Part shown: piece after piece, positions 24,833-37,552 of the stretch
How the letters are laid out: the number at the start of each line of letters is the position of its first letter
Position numbering within the stretch: position 1 is the stretch's first letter
Assembly: GCA_009739215.1 (NCBI GenBank)
Contig: VSJF01000004.1
Span: forward strand, 2,418,001 to 2,482,000
DNA: 64,000 nt
Direction of reading: 5' to 3'
Source: Floccularia luteovirens
Taxonomy: Eukaryota > Basidiomycota > Agaricomycetes > Agaricales > Squamanitaceae
The notes under the pieces: model-generated
What the model was told of the DNA's origin: nothing
The model's input: only the letters and a program-made list of their open reading frames with translations
The model's database searches: none
Position numbers and translations under genes: made by a program

Positions 24833-26141
24833 ATGCTCGCTCGTACAGCTGTCCGCAGTCTTGCTGCACCTTCCTCTCGTCTTTTCTCCTCCTCTTCAGC
24901 ACGTCAAACGAAAGTAGCTGTATTGGGAGCTGGCGGAGGAATCGGACAACCACTTTCTCTTCTCCTCAAAAGTGACCCCCTCGTCACATCCCTCAGTCTG
25001 TATGATATCCGTGGCGCTCCTGGAGTTGCTGCAGATGTCAGCCATGTTGACACAGGAAGCGAAGTGAGTATGGTTCCGCAATTATTCATTTCTTTCATTG
25101 CTTATAAAGCCATGTGATGTGTAGGTTGCTGGTTATGCTGCAGATGAGTTAGACCAAGCTTTGGAAGGTGTCCAAGTTGTTGTAATTCCTGCTGGTGTCC
25201 CCAGGAAGGTGTGTATTAATATCTTCAGTTGAAAACACGTTTCTAACTTTGAATTTACAGCCTGGTGTGAGTCTTTTGTCAATACGTATTCATTGAAACG
25301 GTATCTGAAAAATATTTGTAGATGACCAGAGATGATCTATTTAATGTGAGGCTGCCTACTATTCTATAATCAGGATATGTTCTAATTTGTATGATAGACT
25401 AATGCATCAATCGTTCGTGACCTGGCGTCTTCGGTTGCACGTGTTGCACCCACCGCACACATTCTCGTTATCTCCAACCCAGTCAACTCTACTGTTCCTA
25501 TTGTTGCAGGTACTCTCGAGAAAGCTGGTGTCTTTGACCCCAGACGCTTGTTCGGTGTTACCACTCTCGATGTTGTTCGCGCAGCCCGCTTCTTGGCTGG
25601 AATCTCAGGAGTATCACCCTCAGAAACCCCAGTAACAGTGATTGGAGGTCACAGTGGTGCAACCATCGTTCCTCTGCTTTCTCAATCACAATACGGAAAG
25701 GGTGTTACCGGAGAGACTTATGCGAAAATTGTGCACCGCATTCAATATGGTGGTGATGAAGTCGTAAAGGCCAAGGATGGTGCTGGAAGTGCTACATTGT
25801 CCTATGGCATATGCTGGTGCTAAATTCACAAACTTGTTGTTGCGGGGTTTGAACGGCGAAAAGGGCGTCGTAACACCTACCTTTGTGAAGAGCCCACTCT
25901 TTGCTGACCAGGGTATTGATTTCTTCTCGAGTAATGTCGAGCTCGGTGTAAGTGTTTTAAACTGTCTCATGATTAATTCGGAACGCTTGCTAATGAAATG
26001 TGCTGTCCCGAATTATAGCCTGAAGGTGTTAAAACAATTCATCCCATTGGTAATATCTCGGCTGAGGAGCAGAAACTCCTCGAGGCTTGCTTCCCTGAAC
26101 TCAAGAAAAACATCGAGAAGGGCAGAGCTTTTGTCGCTTAG
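24833..26141 (+). CDS. Mitochondrial malate dehydrogenase (contains a 6-nt microexon; one apparent frame break)
   Basis: NAD-dependent oxidation of malate to oxaloacetate in the TCA cycle. The N-terminus [20 protein letters not shown] is a typical mitochondrial presequence. The Rossmann motif [20 protein letters not shown] follows, then [38 protein letters not shown] (substrate-binding arginines), [20 protein letters not shown], and [14 protein letters not shown] with the catalytic histidine. The end is [20 protein letters not shown] and then KGRAFVA at 26141. About 335 residues, normal for the family. PG of the PGMTRDD motif is encoded by a 6-nt exon at 25261-25266, followed by a 24-nt exon at 25322-25345. 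Near 25801-25803 one extra base breaks [15 protein letters not shown]; both sides are otherwise perfectly conserved, so an assembly error is the likeliest cause. Confidence 0.93.
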
Positions 26142-28005
26142 ATTCTGTGACCGGCTAGATAGACCTAGAACTTTTCAAAAAGAACAAAAATATATATCAT
26201 GATTATGAATTTTTCATTTTTTTCAACTCAAGGGTCGCATGTACAGTTCAGGCAAACCTTTGTTTGTTTCTCAGGTCCATAACAAACAATGCGATAGAAG
26301 TGTATTGGACATTCGAAATTTTTTTTTGAACTTGAAAATTGGTATTGATTATTCGCTACCGGATGGATTTTCCTTTCCATGATGTTCGGATCTCATCTCG
26401 AGTTGACTTGAGCGTAGAATCCGAAAGTGCGTTAAACAAGTTAGGGGAGCCAAATTAACTGTAACCTTGTAGGAGCATGAGAATAAGGTACAGTACGTTG
26501 CCAGAAAAGGTCTTTTGTCTAACTATAGTGGGTTTTGTGCAAACGTGTGATGGCGCCGCCATTTCCTGTCACCACACTTGGTGTTGCTCCTAGTCGACAA
26601 AGGCTGATGATCAGGCATACTTGCTGTTCTTGTATGGCTGGTGGCTGGTTTTATTCAATATAAGGTACCAGTTCGACACATGACATGCATGACACTAGAT
26701 GCCTTAGATAAAGCGATAATCTTCTATACATGGTTATATTCTTTGTCAGATAAGACGCCGCTTTTTACGACTGCGATCCTGTGGCTGTCAGGTATACAAA
26801 GGTATGCATGGTTGGTATTCTTTTTTTTTTGGCTAGTTGATTGCTTGCTTCCATTGAATACATCGCTGGGAAAAAAATAGGTAAACCATTGGGTATTTCG
26901 GTGAAGGTGGGCAAAATATACTTGCTCTTGCTATCTTAGCTAGATTTGATGGTACAATTAGCCGAGAATCACTGTGGGGGGACGATAGGCATTCTTTCAA
27001 CTAGTTTTTAGATATGATGTTATGTATACATGATGGCCACCTGTGGATGATAATTTTGGAATTCCCAGCATGTGTTAGTGGTGTGAAACTTGAGCTCAAA
27101 ATTTGCCTGGTAACAGAAAAGTTTCTCAGTTGTTAGACAACCCTTTCTTGTGGCATATTCTGTGGATACGCGTATTTTTACGGGTGAGGTGATCCTTGTG
27201 GGTACAAAGCATAGTATTGGGGTTATCCTCCCTCCATGAAAATAGTCTAATGCGGATAGTGTGTACCCGAGAAGTGGAAGAAGAAATTGCAAAAACTTTA
27301 GGAGTATAACTTGCAAAAGGCTGTTACACAGAACTCATGGCTACAGAATCCTTATCAGAGCCAGGGGGACAATAATATATAGGAGTATCTATAGGATATA
27401 GGATATATGATGAAAAACAAGAGATTGGGAGGATATCTACCGATCTGCAAAATTATGGTAGTATGTGACGGATCTTGTTACACGCGTACTTAGCGGTTCT
27501 GATCTGGGGTTCGGTTACCTAATTGGGTGTTTATTGACTCCTTTTGGGACGGGATTAATATTGGAGCCGTTTTAACCCCGTATTTTTACGACTTATGAGC
27601 CGCACCGGCTAATCTTGCTGCGGTCTTCGTTGCGGTTTGGAGTTGATGTCTGGTCAAACTATGTGGTTACATAGCTTCAGTATGTACCATATCTTGTGCT
27701 CAAGACTGCACGTTAAGACGAGGAGAACACCTGTACTTCTAATACGTATGTCGTCCGTAACATAACAAATTAGGCAATTCTTAGCTTCCTTACAGCTCGG
27801 CAACTGAATCTACATTCATCCCAACTGGCATCAATTTAAAAAATATTTCAGGGCCAGATCAAATAATGACAATTTCACCAAGTGGATTCCCGCATTTTTA
27901 ACACCCATACGGGTCACACAACACCCTCCCTTCTTGAATTTGAGCATGCAACCTCATTCCTTCGTTGTTTAAATTGGCCTTCACCATTCTTCTGACGCTT
28001 CCCCA
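26142..28005. other. Long intergenic interval after malate dehydrogenase
   Basis: About 1.9 kb, AT-rich, with short homopolymers and a TATAGGA/ATATAGGA-type low-complexity stretch near 27375-27412. A minus-strand frame of 98 codons (27020-27316) is unrecognised. No gene or RNA is supported. Confidence 0.45.
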
Positions 28006-29720
28006 ATGGCATCCCCGCAAGATTCACTAGCACTTGCGGCTCTCCACTTGTGAGTGACAGGCTCGGATCAGTCGTCGTTTACTATGATGATTGCTGATGA
28101 AATATCACCGTCTACATAGGAGAGCCGGTAAGTACTTCCAAGTTGCTGCTTTTGTGATGTTGGTGTATGATCACAGTAAGTCATTTTACACATACACCAA
28201 ATTCAGTAAATTAATACAGGCTCCCCAAGTCCTTACTCTACCGGATGAGGTTGGTCACCCATCATTTGATTGACTAGTATCGTCCATCTTACATCCCGAT
28301 CACAGATTGAGCGCATCTGGGGCAAGCGGTTTTCAGGAGCAACGATCCTGTTTCTAATAAATCGATATGCCACTCCTTTACAATTTATTGTTATCCTCGA
28401 TGGTCAGCGGTTTCATCCTTTTACACTAGATGAATGTTAAAAGCTTTCTTGATCTGTTAGCTTTCAACGATCCAATATGGACAAAAACTGTGAGTTATGG
28501 CTGCGTTGCTTGTACGCTTGCAATCTAATGATTTTGTAATCATACAGGCGTAAGTCTGGGCATTGATTTGCGAGCAATCCATCATCTAAATGTACGCATA
28601 ACAGCTGTAAACGATTTGTTGCATTTGAAGGGGGCTCAACAATAGGCCTGGTAGCGGGTAAGTTATCTTTCACTGCCTGTCGTGATCTACGTATCTAATC
28701 AGACGTCGTAGTCTGTCAGGGTAAGTGTCATCGCTCGGAAGAACATGTCAAAAGTCATCTCGTTAACCCAACATCTAGTTATAATGATGCTTCGAGTATA
28801 TGCGCTATATGGATATAAGCGTTCATTACTTATTTTCTTGGCGATCCTTTTGATATGTCAAATTGTTCTGTCTTCCGTTGCTATCAGCTCAGGTTTCGGT
28901 AAGTTATTGCGTCGTTCGTAATGAGCTGTTTTTGATTGGTCACTTCTCTAGCTGTCGACCTACCACCAGGTTTCGTTGGTGCGTGCTTCCTAATTACTGT
29001 ATGCCTTCTAATGTAACCCTGGTTCATATGTATAGGTTGCATATTTACAGGGACAGGCACTTTATTCCGTGAGCTTCTTTAACTTAACTCAGATACATAC
29101 TTGAAAGTCCTAATGGAAATAATCAGCGGCCGTTTGGGTTATGCCTCTGATTTCTGATTCGTGTATTTTCTTGTTGACGCTTTGGCGCACAAGAAAGTAT
29201 CTAACGCATACAACATCAACCCCGTGAGTCTAATCGATGTTTTATTACCAAACCATGACTTATGAATCACGTTGGCAGAACCATCCATATTTTCCTACGA
29301 GATGGAATGCTTTACTTCTTCGCCATCTTCATAGCTAACTTGCTAAACACCCTCATTTATTTCGTAAGTCATGAATCATCATAATAAGAACATCAGGTTT
29401 TGCTTAGACTCTTTATATCACAGCTCGCAGTGCAGGATGTGAAACCAATCGGAGCCTCCTTCAGTCAACTGATCACTTCCGTTATGATTTCTCGCCTCGT
29501 CCTAAATCTGCGATCACTCGCATTCAACAGAAACAGTGAATCTTATCCAACAGACCACTCTGCTGGCAGGAAACAATCAACATTCGTCACACGCACACTC
29601 CATCACCTTGGCGAAGATTTGGAAACCTTTGACAATGACGATTCAATCGCATCAGAAGGTTACGTCTTGCATGACGCTGACTATAGGTCAAGAACGATAA
29701 TCAACCGTGTCGCTGTATAA
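28006..29720 (+). CDS. DUF6533 multi-pass membrane protein
   Basis: Basidiomycete membrane protein of the DUF6533 type, function unknown. The start MASPQDSLALAALHL is at 28006. Splicing gives LRAGKYFQVAAFVMLVYDHI, then LTLPDE, IERIWGKRFSGATILFLINR and YATPLQFIVILDAF, matching the family N-terminal pattern (Y-x-x-V/A-A-x-x-x-x-x-YDHxLTLxDEixxiW). Next is CKRFVAFEGGSTI and further short membrane exons. The last segments read LRDGMLYFFAIFIANLLNTL, IYFLAVQDVKPIGASF and ITSVMISRLVLNLRSLAFNR, followed by a hydrophilic Asp/Ser tail ending NRVAV. Many very short exons (about ten introns) make the middle uncertain. It is a different family from the three DUF6534 genes in the window, though similar in overall plan (about seven helices and a cytosolic tail). 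Confidence 0.8.
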
Positions 29721-30229
29721 ACTATTGTTATTACCATCACCAATTTTTTTCGTAAACCGATCGAACGATACTCAGGCTTCGGTCGTGCTTGTTCCTATGT
29801 CTTCTTGTTTTCGTGTGCCAGGCAGTCTAGTGTCATTTGCAACTGACCATTTGGTTATATGTACATATAGAGTATAGGTACATTCAGGGCATTATTGGAG
29901 ATCTCAAAGATTGTAAGAGAGTGTTTCTACATACAAAAAATGGTTTAATTAGTAAATCCTCCCCGCTTTTGTGTAGATTCAAGGTTTTTTTATAAACTTT
30001 CTCTCTAACAATTCAAAAGTTAAAATATCAATGTCCAGTAATTTTTCTGTTAACAAAAATATATCATCATGATTTAGATCTATAATTGAAGATGATGACC
30101 TGAGTTTTCTTAAATAGTTTCCTATCAAAATGAGCCTATGATATATAGATGGGATATGTTTTACATACTTGGACAATACAATGAGGAAGTGTTTCTGGGT
30201 GGTTGCTCTTCATGAGCGAGGCTAAACAA
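29721..30229. other. Intergenic region before the P450 relic
   Basis: AT-rich, about 0.5 kb, presumably the 3' UTR of the DUF6533 gene. A short minus-strand frame (29979-30176) shows no recognisable motif. Confidence 0.4.
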
Positions 30230-30990
30230 AGTGAATTGTTGCAGGAAAAACAGATTCTTTATATGCAAATTGAATGAAGGGGCAGAAGATGTAAGATTTA
30301 GGTGTGACATACTTGCGCCATGCGCTCATCGAGAAAATGATCTGATAAGCTTATAGTTATATTACAGCTCTATAAATAAGTTATCATCGGGCGCCCCAGA
30401 TATCCACCACAAGTACATGTAAATTAATTGCTGATAGAGATGGTCAAGTTAGATATATGAAATTTCGTTCAAATGTAGACGTACTTGGTGTTTGCAGGAC
30501 ACGAATGTGTGTCGGTTTTTCGAAAATTGGGTGTCCCAGACTCCTAACTGTGTGCTGTATTTTGGCTTTGCTCAACATACTGATATGTCAATTATCGGGG
30601 TATCTGATGTAGTTTATCGTGCCCTGCCACAAATTATATACTGCTCGAGCATTAAGTGACCTAATTGTATTGAGTTTAAATATGACTGCTTTTTGATAAA
30701 TTAAACAAACACATTTTTCATTGAAAACTTACCAATTTACCATCAACATATAGAAATCCCAAGTACTTCATCTCACGCATGTCATCGTAGGTTGATTGGT
30801 GGGCGCGTCCTACCTTGTTCATATCATCTCGTCTGCGCTGAGCTGGTTACTTCGGGGTGTTATGCCATCATGTATAAATATACCTTAGAAAGGTGTCGTA
30901 AAAGTCCCTGGCGCTGTCAAACCAGGCCCATTAGCTCTTGTCCGGCAACAAAGGAGGTCGCTGAAGAGCGATTGGTTGTTAGCTTAAAAT
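30230..30990 (-). pseudogene. Decayed CYP63-like P450 fragment
   Basis: Three collinear stretches resemble the intact P450 immediately upstream on the same strand (31368-34030). Around 30270-30350 the minus strand carries a degraded copy of the [20 protein letters not shown] region. Around 30480-30510 it carries the PANTK-like segment before an intron. Around 30755-30960 it matches the region coding [14 protein letters not shown] through [10 protein letters not shown] and the preceding oxygen-binding helix end. The frame is broken by stops and indels, and the N-terminal half and heme-cysteine end are missing or unrecognisable. This is a relic of a tandem duplication and unlikely to be functional. 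The boundaries are approximate. Confidence 0.75.
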
Positions 30991-31367
30991 AGATGCGACT
31001 AATTCCGGATTGAGATCTGCTCTAATAATTTGTTAGTATTGGGGGTTCCGCACCTCGCGTGTATTATTTGCCAGTCACCCACAGCTATCCTCTGGAAAGA
31101 ATCAGTGTGAATGTTGAGCAGAGACGAGATGATATGAATGATTCGGGCATTTTCACATTCAATTACAGGTCACTGCTCTGAATATATATTATGTGGAGTT
31201 TGATTCGTTCTACAAAACATGTCCGGATGGTGTATAGGTTCAAATATTTAATGATTTGATGTAGCAGAAGTCGAGAATTTGCCGATTCGAGCAGCTAGGA
31301 TGGATAGTACATCGCACTGTAGAATTCGCTTTTTGAATACATTAACTATAACCTGAGTATACTTCGT

Positions 31368-34030
31368 CTAGGCATCTTCCACACTTTTCGCCTCTTCCAT
31401 GCGTACCCACAAACCTCCCTTGTTAAAAAAGGAACAGGGCAATCAGAATCAATCATAGCGGAACAAGAAACTTAGATACCTTTACAAACATTGTCAAATG
31501 CACGCCAGGCCAGACCTTGTCTGTACCCTTCGTACCAGAGCAGCCTTTCCAGCTTGCGGGTGGGATTGTCTCTTGCGGCTGCGCTTCTCGAGCTAAAGTA
31601 AACTTGGAGAACTGTTGCAAAAGCCTAACCAAGAAGAATGAGGATTCATGGTACGCAAACTGGACCGTAGAAATTGCTTGCTGAGTGAAAGTTTAATCAC
31701 ATAGATAGAGAGAAACAGACCTGTTGTCCTAGACATATCCTGGGGCCAGCGTTGAAAGGGCAGAAGATATAAGGGTTAGGCGTGAGGTACTTGTGTACAC
31801 GCTCATCAAGGAAACGATCCGGGTCAAATACCCCAGCTATGATATAAAATAGTTAATTTTTGTTGCGAGCGGAATGGAGGAAATTCAATTACCATCAGGT
31901 CCCCAGAGATCGGTACGGCGGTGTATCAGGAAGACGCCATATACGCATCTATGCAGAAGTCAGTTTGATTCTGCTAGATACTATGACATGGAGTGCGACG
32001 TACTTGGTGTTCGCAGGAATATATATCGGCTTTGAGCCCGGAGTTTTGGACGTCCATACCGTGGGCTTGATTGATGTGCTGGTATACGAGAATTGATATT
32101 TCAGAAACACTTGGTGTTGGTGCTAAAGCTTACCGGCTATCAAATGGTCTAGAGAGTAGTTTGTACATTCATTATTATTCATTGTGGGAATCGGAAATAA
32201 ATCGGACATACACAGGGGGATATAATCTCAGCACCTCTGGATGCAAGGTCAACAAATTTTCAAGCAAGCAAATCGACATCAACTCACCATTGACGAAAGC
32301 TCTCAGGTATCTCATCTCACGCATGTCATCATAAGTCGGCCGATTAGTCGGTCCGACTCTGGCCAAGATTTCCTCTCGCAGACGTCGGGTTATTTCGGGG
32401 TGTTCTGCCATCATATACAAAGCGAATGTCAAAGTGCATGCCGTCTTGAATTTCAGATCATGAGAAACAAATCAACTTATACTTGCGTATGGACATACCG
32501 TGTCTCGTCCAGCAACAAGAAGGTTCACGAGCTTTTGTGAAAGGATGAGCATATATCATGGTTGAGTGTCAGTCGATCTAGTCACCTCATCCTTGATGAT
32601 AGTATTATCTGACAGATTGTTAGGTATAGATCATAGGGTATGCGAATGTATATACCTTGAGTTTTGTTGATTAAGTGATCCAGGAGGTTTCCTGATTCTT
32701 CCCCATCAGCAACCTTTTCACCTTTTTCCGTGACTGTTGATTGTTTCTTGGCAGTGGCTCTTTCCAACAAAGGATCAACAAATTCATCTACAATTTTCCT
32801 ATGGGGCTTGATGTTATCTGACCAAAATTCAAAAAGTGGCCAGCTTGGTCCATAACGGGATCGCAGGGAGAGATGGTGCTGGCCAGTGATGAATGCTTTA
32901 ACGAATACATTTGAAGGATGGTTTAAAAATTTAGGAGTATTGGAAATCGGAGCATTTTCAGGGTAAGCTAATCCGGCCGAAAGCGAGCAGACGTCATGTC
33001 CGAAAAGGAATTCAGTGGCGGAGTCAAGTGTAAACCTAGAAACCAAATCCTGGATGTATGTTATGTTCACAAATCTTGGCCATTAAAACCCAGCAGCTTT
33101 ACCTGGAAGTCGATCGGATAACCCTCAGCAAGTCTGTCCTTGGCCTGACTAAGAGCGTCATCGGCATGTTTCCCAAAAACTTCGAAGTCGCTGATGCGTT
33201 CCCTGCTAAAAAATGGGCGCGTGATTGACCTATGGAACTTCCACATATCACCTATACATGGTCTCAAATTGGTAGGTTATGGAAAAAAAGTGATTTAGAT
33301 AATACCATCTGAATTGAAGACTCCCGTGCCGAGTAGAGATAAAAATTGGTCATATGAAACCGGACCTAACAAAGCTAAGGATACAATGCTGGCATGTATG
33401 TAATTCAGATCACACCTTTGATGAAACAGTCAAATTGGGTTGCAAGGATCGCCTGTGATAGTGATAGCACATAAGTGTTGTCGCTCGCATTTAGGTTTGT
33501 TACTAGATCATACTTTCACATGGTCAGGCTCGAAAGTGACAATCTATAATAAATTATCAGTGTCAAGCATTGGAAGGAAATTATATCAGCAGATTACTTA
33601 CCCTGTTCTCAGAAGGGAATCTAAGTTCATACGTATTGCCATATTGTTCACGCCAGTCATTGAACACATCAGCTGTCACAATAGTTTAAAATATCATCTT
33701 CTGCACACCGTTATACCACTTACCCGGATACCCGGTTTTGAAATTGGCAACGACGGCTTTCAACAGCGCAGAGCTTGATAGCTCTACGTGAGGTGCTTGC
33801 ACTGCACCAAGAGCAGCGGCATCATGTCGGTCACGGTATCGCTTGTACCGAAGCATAGTGAAGACGAGCATGGGCCTTGCCAGTATAGAAAGTACGATTA
33901 CCAGCCATGTGGGAAGCGAAATACCAGCTTGCTGCTGCAATAGTCTGCAGAAAGCATATACGGTAGTGGAGGCGGCAATAAAGGGTGGTGAGCTTTTGGC
34001 GATATATAGTGGTCCAGGGGGGATTTCCAT
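31368..34030 (-). CDS. Cytochrome P450, CYP63-like
   Basis: Membrane-bound P450 resembling the basidiomycete CYP63 family, whose characterised members oxidise alkanes, fatty acids and aromatics; the substrate here is unknown. The ATG at 34030 gives [20 protein letters not shown], followed by a hydrophobic anchor [20 protein letters not shown]. Later exons give [20 protein letters not shown], then [40 protein letters not shown] and [18 protein letters not shown]. The I-helix is [20 protein letters not shown], the K-helix ExxR is in [14 protein letters not shown], and the PERF-like motif is [16 protein letters not shown]. The heme loop is [15 protein letters not shown] with the axial cysteine. 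The protein ends [10 protein letters not shown] at 31368. About 12 introns; no frame break seen. The start is about 1.2 kb from the divergent CCT2 gene. Confidence 0.88.
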
Positions 34031-35211
34031 GGTCAAAAAAATTAAGATAGTAAAAGTGAGGTTTGTAAGAAGGTAGATGAGAGGAGAGTATGTCCAAGTT
34101 CAAGGTATAAATAAGAGAACATAAGACTGCCGGCATTGACTAAATGCACATGGCACCTCATGGGATAGAAAGCCGGAGGGCCTGAAACTAGCTCATTGTC
34201 TCCTAAAACTCCTCAGAGACATATGCCATGTGAATATTTCAAACGACGAATAGTACAAGTTCCCGATTTGTTTTAGCCGAGCCAAGGTGGTGCATCCGAC
34301 TCCCCGCAGTTCTACGGCAGAATCGTCCGGATGCACAACTGGCGCCTCAGGCAGAGGACTGATCAAAGTTAAGTTGTCAGCTATTTCTGGAAGGTCTTCG
34401 GTTCCTTAGCCATATCAAATAATCAAAGGCACGTTGTACTTGTTCATTGCAGAGTTTCTAAGTGATTCTAGTCTAAACATATCCTCAAAGCACGTTGCTA
34501 TTGCCACTTACCAAAGTGGTATTTGTCAACATGATGTTGTACACATGCACCAATCAATGATCTTCTGCGATACAATCAATCGGAAAAACTTCATTGGTTA
34601 CTCTCTCAGGCTGCCTCCAGGTGCCATCGGAGGTGAACAAGACGCGGCGTGTGTGACAAAAGAGCTTTTACGATGCATGTCAGTAATCGTTACACTTGTA
34701 AATCCATTTTGGCCGCTATGACGAAATGACCGCGGCTATGGTAGCTTTCACATCCTGAATGTTGCTAAAACTTCCTTACACCCACCTGGTGTTAATGAAT
34801 CCCTGACCAATTTACTCTGACCAAAGATTTTATTCCATAACTCCACCCGTGGCGTCGCATGCGATGAATATGAATAGAGATCCGATGCCAAGTGCTCTTT
34901 TCTCCATACATATGATTTACAACCGGTCTTGGTTTGTCCGAAACTTGCAAGGATAGCTTCAGCGGTTCAGACCTGGACCATTTGTGTTAAAACTGGAGAA
35001 GGGGGGAGCAAGGGCGAGCTGCCAGGAGTTATAGTCATTATTTACCTAATTCGTGTCAATAAATTAATAATAAGCAATATTGCGTACACCAAAAATTATT
35101 GGGAACGTCTTTGCAGAGATTCAGACATAATCTGTTTGACATCGTCCTACATCTTTCTCTATTTTCTACACTCAGTGTTCGCAAATACGGTAGCAACTAC
35201 GCGTAATAGAG
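34031..35211. promoter_or_regulatory. Divergent intergenic region between the P450 and CCT2
   Basis: About 1.2 kb between two divergently transcribed genes, presumably holding both promoters. No defined motif, RNA or additional gene was recognised. Short frames at 34434-34721 and 34929-35258 show no family features. Confidence 0.4.
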
Positions 35212-37273
35212 ATGTCGATGCAAATATTCAACGAACAAGTACGCCCACATTTGTTTGACATGGTATCTAATCTCATCGTGTTTTCAACCCTAGGCGACGG
35301 AAGAGAAAGCAGAGCACGCCCGGCTTTCATCATTTGTCGGGGCGCTGGCCCTCGGAGATCTAGTGAAGTCCACGTTAGGTCCAAAGGGGATGAATAAAAT
35401 ACTACAGTCCGCGTCAAGTGGCGACATCAGTGTAACCAATGATGGTGCAACAATCCTGAAAGCAATTCAGCTTGACAATGCTGCCGCAAAGATCCTTGTT
35501 AATATTTCAAAAGTACAAGACGATGAAGTTGGTGATGGCACGACTTCCGTCACTGTATTGGCTGCAGAGCTGCTTCGGGAGGCGGAAAAACTGATTGCAC
35601 AAAAAATTCATCCTCAGACGATTGTTGAAGGATATAGAATTGCGAGTCTTGCGGCACTAAAAGCCTTGGAGGCGGCTGCTATAGATAACTCGTGAGGATA
35701 ATTTGCATCTTTCAATTTTATTTTCCAAAGCTCATTATCTTAGATCAAATCCAACATCATTTCGACGGGATTTGTTCAACATTGCCCGGACAACATTGTC
35801 TTCAAAGGTCCTCGCTCAAGAAAAGGATTACTTTGCAAACCTTGCTGTTGATGCTGTACTCAGGTTGAAAGTGGGTATCTGTTGAATAGTGTACTCGGAC
35901 CGCAACTCATCAAGTAAAATAGGGATCAGTGGACTTGGAGCATATTCAGATAATCAAAAAAGTGGGAGGCAAGCTAACTGACTCGTATCTGGACGAAGGT
36001 ACGCTGAACCTCAAGCAATCTGTTTGTCTGTTCTGAATGAAGTTTCTCAGGTTTCATCCTGGATAAAACTATTGCCGTCAACTCGCCGAAGCGGATGGAA
36101 AGTGTAAAAATCCTCATTGCTAATACGTGTAAGCTTGTTTTACATTCACATGAATTCTGTCTGACTTCTCAAAGCGATGGACACGGATAAGATCAAGGTG
36201 TTCGGTGCACGTGTAAAGGTGGACGGTACTGGTAAACTAGCAGAACTTGAGCGTGCAGAACGAGTAAGGATTTCCTCTCTTTCCATTAGGGAATTGGCTT
36301 AATTTTGGTTCTTTCTCTCAGGAAAAAATGAAAGCCAAAGTAGATGCGATTGCAGCACACGGCATCAACTGCTTTGTCAACAGACAGTTAATCTATAACT
36401 ACCCCGAATCCCTACTTGCAGAAAAAGGGATAATGGTAATTGAGCATGCAGACTTTGAGGGAGTAGAGCGTTTGTCTCTCGTTACGGGTGGAGAAATTGC
36501 TAGCACTTTTGATCGACCAGACCTTGTTAAGCTTGGCCACTGTGAAGTGATCGAAGAGATCATGATTGGTGAAGACAAGGTCAGCAAATGGTTCATGCGC
36601 ACCTATATCTAGCTAACTCATATATATACAGCTCATAAAATTCTCCGGGGTAGCTGCGGGAGAGGCTTGCACAGTAGTTTTGCGCGGTTCGACGAATCAA
36701 ATGGTAGATGAAGCAGAACGGTCCCTACACGATGCACTTTCAGTTCTGTCACAGACTGTTAGGGAGACACGGACAGTTCTTGGTGGAGGATGCTCTGAAA
36801 TGCTAATGAGCTGCGCTGTTGATGAAGCTGCGCGGAGGGTTCAAGGCAAGAAGGCTATTGCTACTGAAGCCTTTGGACGCGCCCTTCGACAAATACCAAC
36901 GATTCTGGCCGATAATGCCGGGTTTGATTCATCTGATTTGGTCGCAAGGCTAAGAGCTGCACATACTGAAGGGCAATCAGATGCTGGATTGGGTGAGTGT
37001 TAGCTGTTTGCAGAATGTGAGCTCCTAGTTAATTACACTTTTGGTGATCATATAGATATGGAACTTGCCTCTGTTGGATCAATGAAAACTTTGGGTATCA
37101 CTGAGAGCTATAAACTCAAGCGACAAGTTATATTAAGTGCTAGTGAGGCAGCTGAGATGATCATTCGGTATGTTCGGCAGTTTATTTTACTTTGTAATTT
37201 ACTTATTTTATTTTTTTCCCTTAGGGTTGATGATATTCTGAGAGCTGCTCCTCGTCAGCGGGAAGCGGTATAA
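35212..37273 (+). CDS. CCT2: Chaperonin CCT/TRiC beta subunit
   Basis: One of eight subunits of the cytosolic TRiC ring, which folds actin, tubulin and other clients using ATP. The ATG at 35212 gives [20 protein letters not shown] after the first intron. Group II chaperonin motifs follow: [57 protein letters not shown] with the catalytic GDGTT, and [20 protein letters not shown]. Later blocks are IANT-type residues, [80 protein letters not shown] and [20 protein letters not shown]. The protein ends [15 protein letters not shown] at 37273. About 525 residues with some eight introns and no frame break. These blocks are specific to the beta subunit. Confidence 0.95.
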
Positions 37274-37552
37274 GAAAAAATAAAAGTGTAGCTGTTTAGG
37301 ATATAATGCTATCGTACACGTTGTAATAAAAGAAGCATTTGAAGACATACATAGTGCTTATTCCATGTTGAACCGGAATTGGTGATCAATCAAGTGCACA
37401 GCATGGCAGCCGGAAGACACGACACACTCTCTTCTCGGCAACGTTCATAACTTTTCTCAAAGTCATTCATTCCTCCGACATTTCTTAATTTTATCACCAG
37501 TTTCTATCTTTAACATTCTGCACCTAGTGCAGTTTAATACTTTCTGACAGAC

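Noticed and set aside
24833..26141. Malate dehydrogenase as a pseudogene
   Set aside because: Only one base is out of place, and all motifs, splice sites and the transit peptide are intact. An assembly error fits better.
36660..36720. GGTTCGA-containing stretches (here and near 880 and 16560) as tRNA T-loops
   Set aside because: They lie inside coding exons and lack the rest of a tRNA cloverleaf. No tRNA gene was found by eye.
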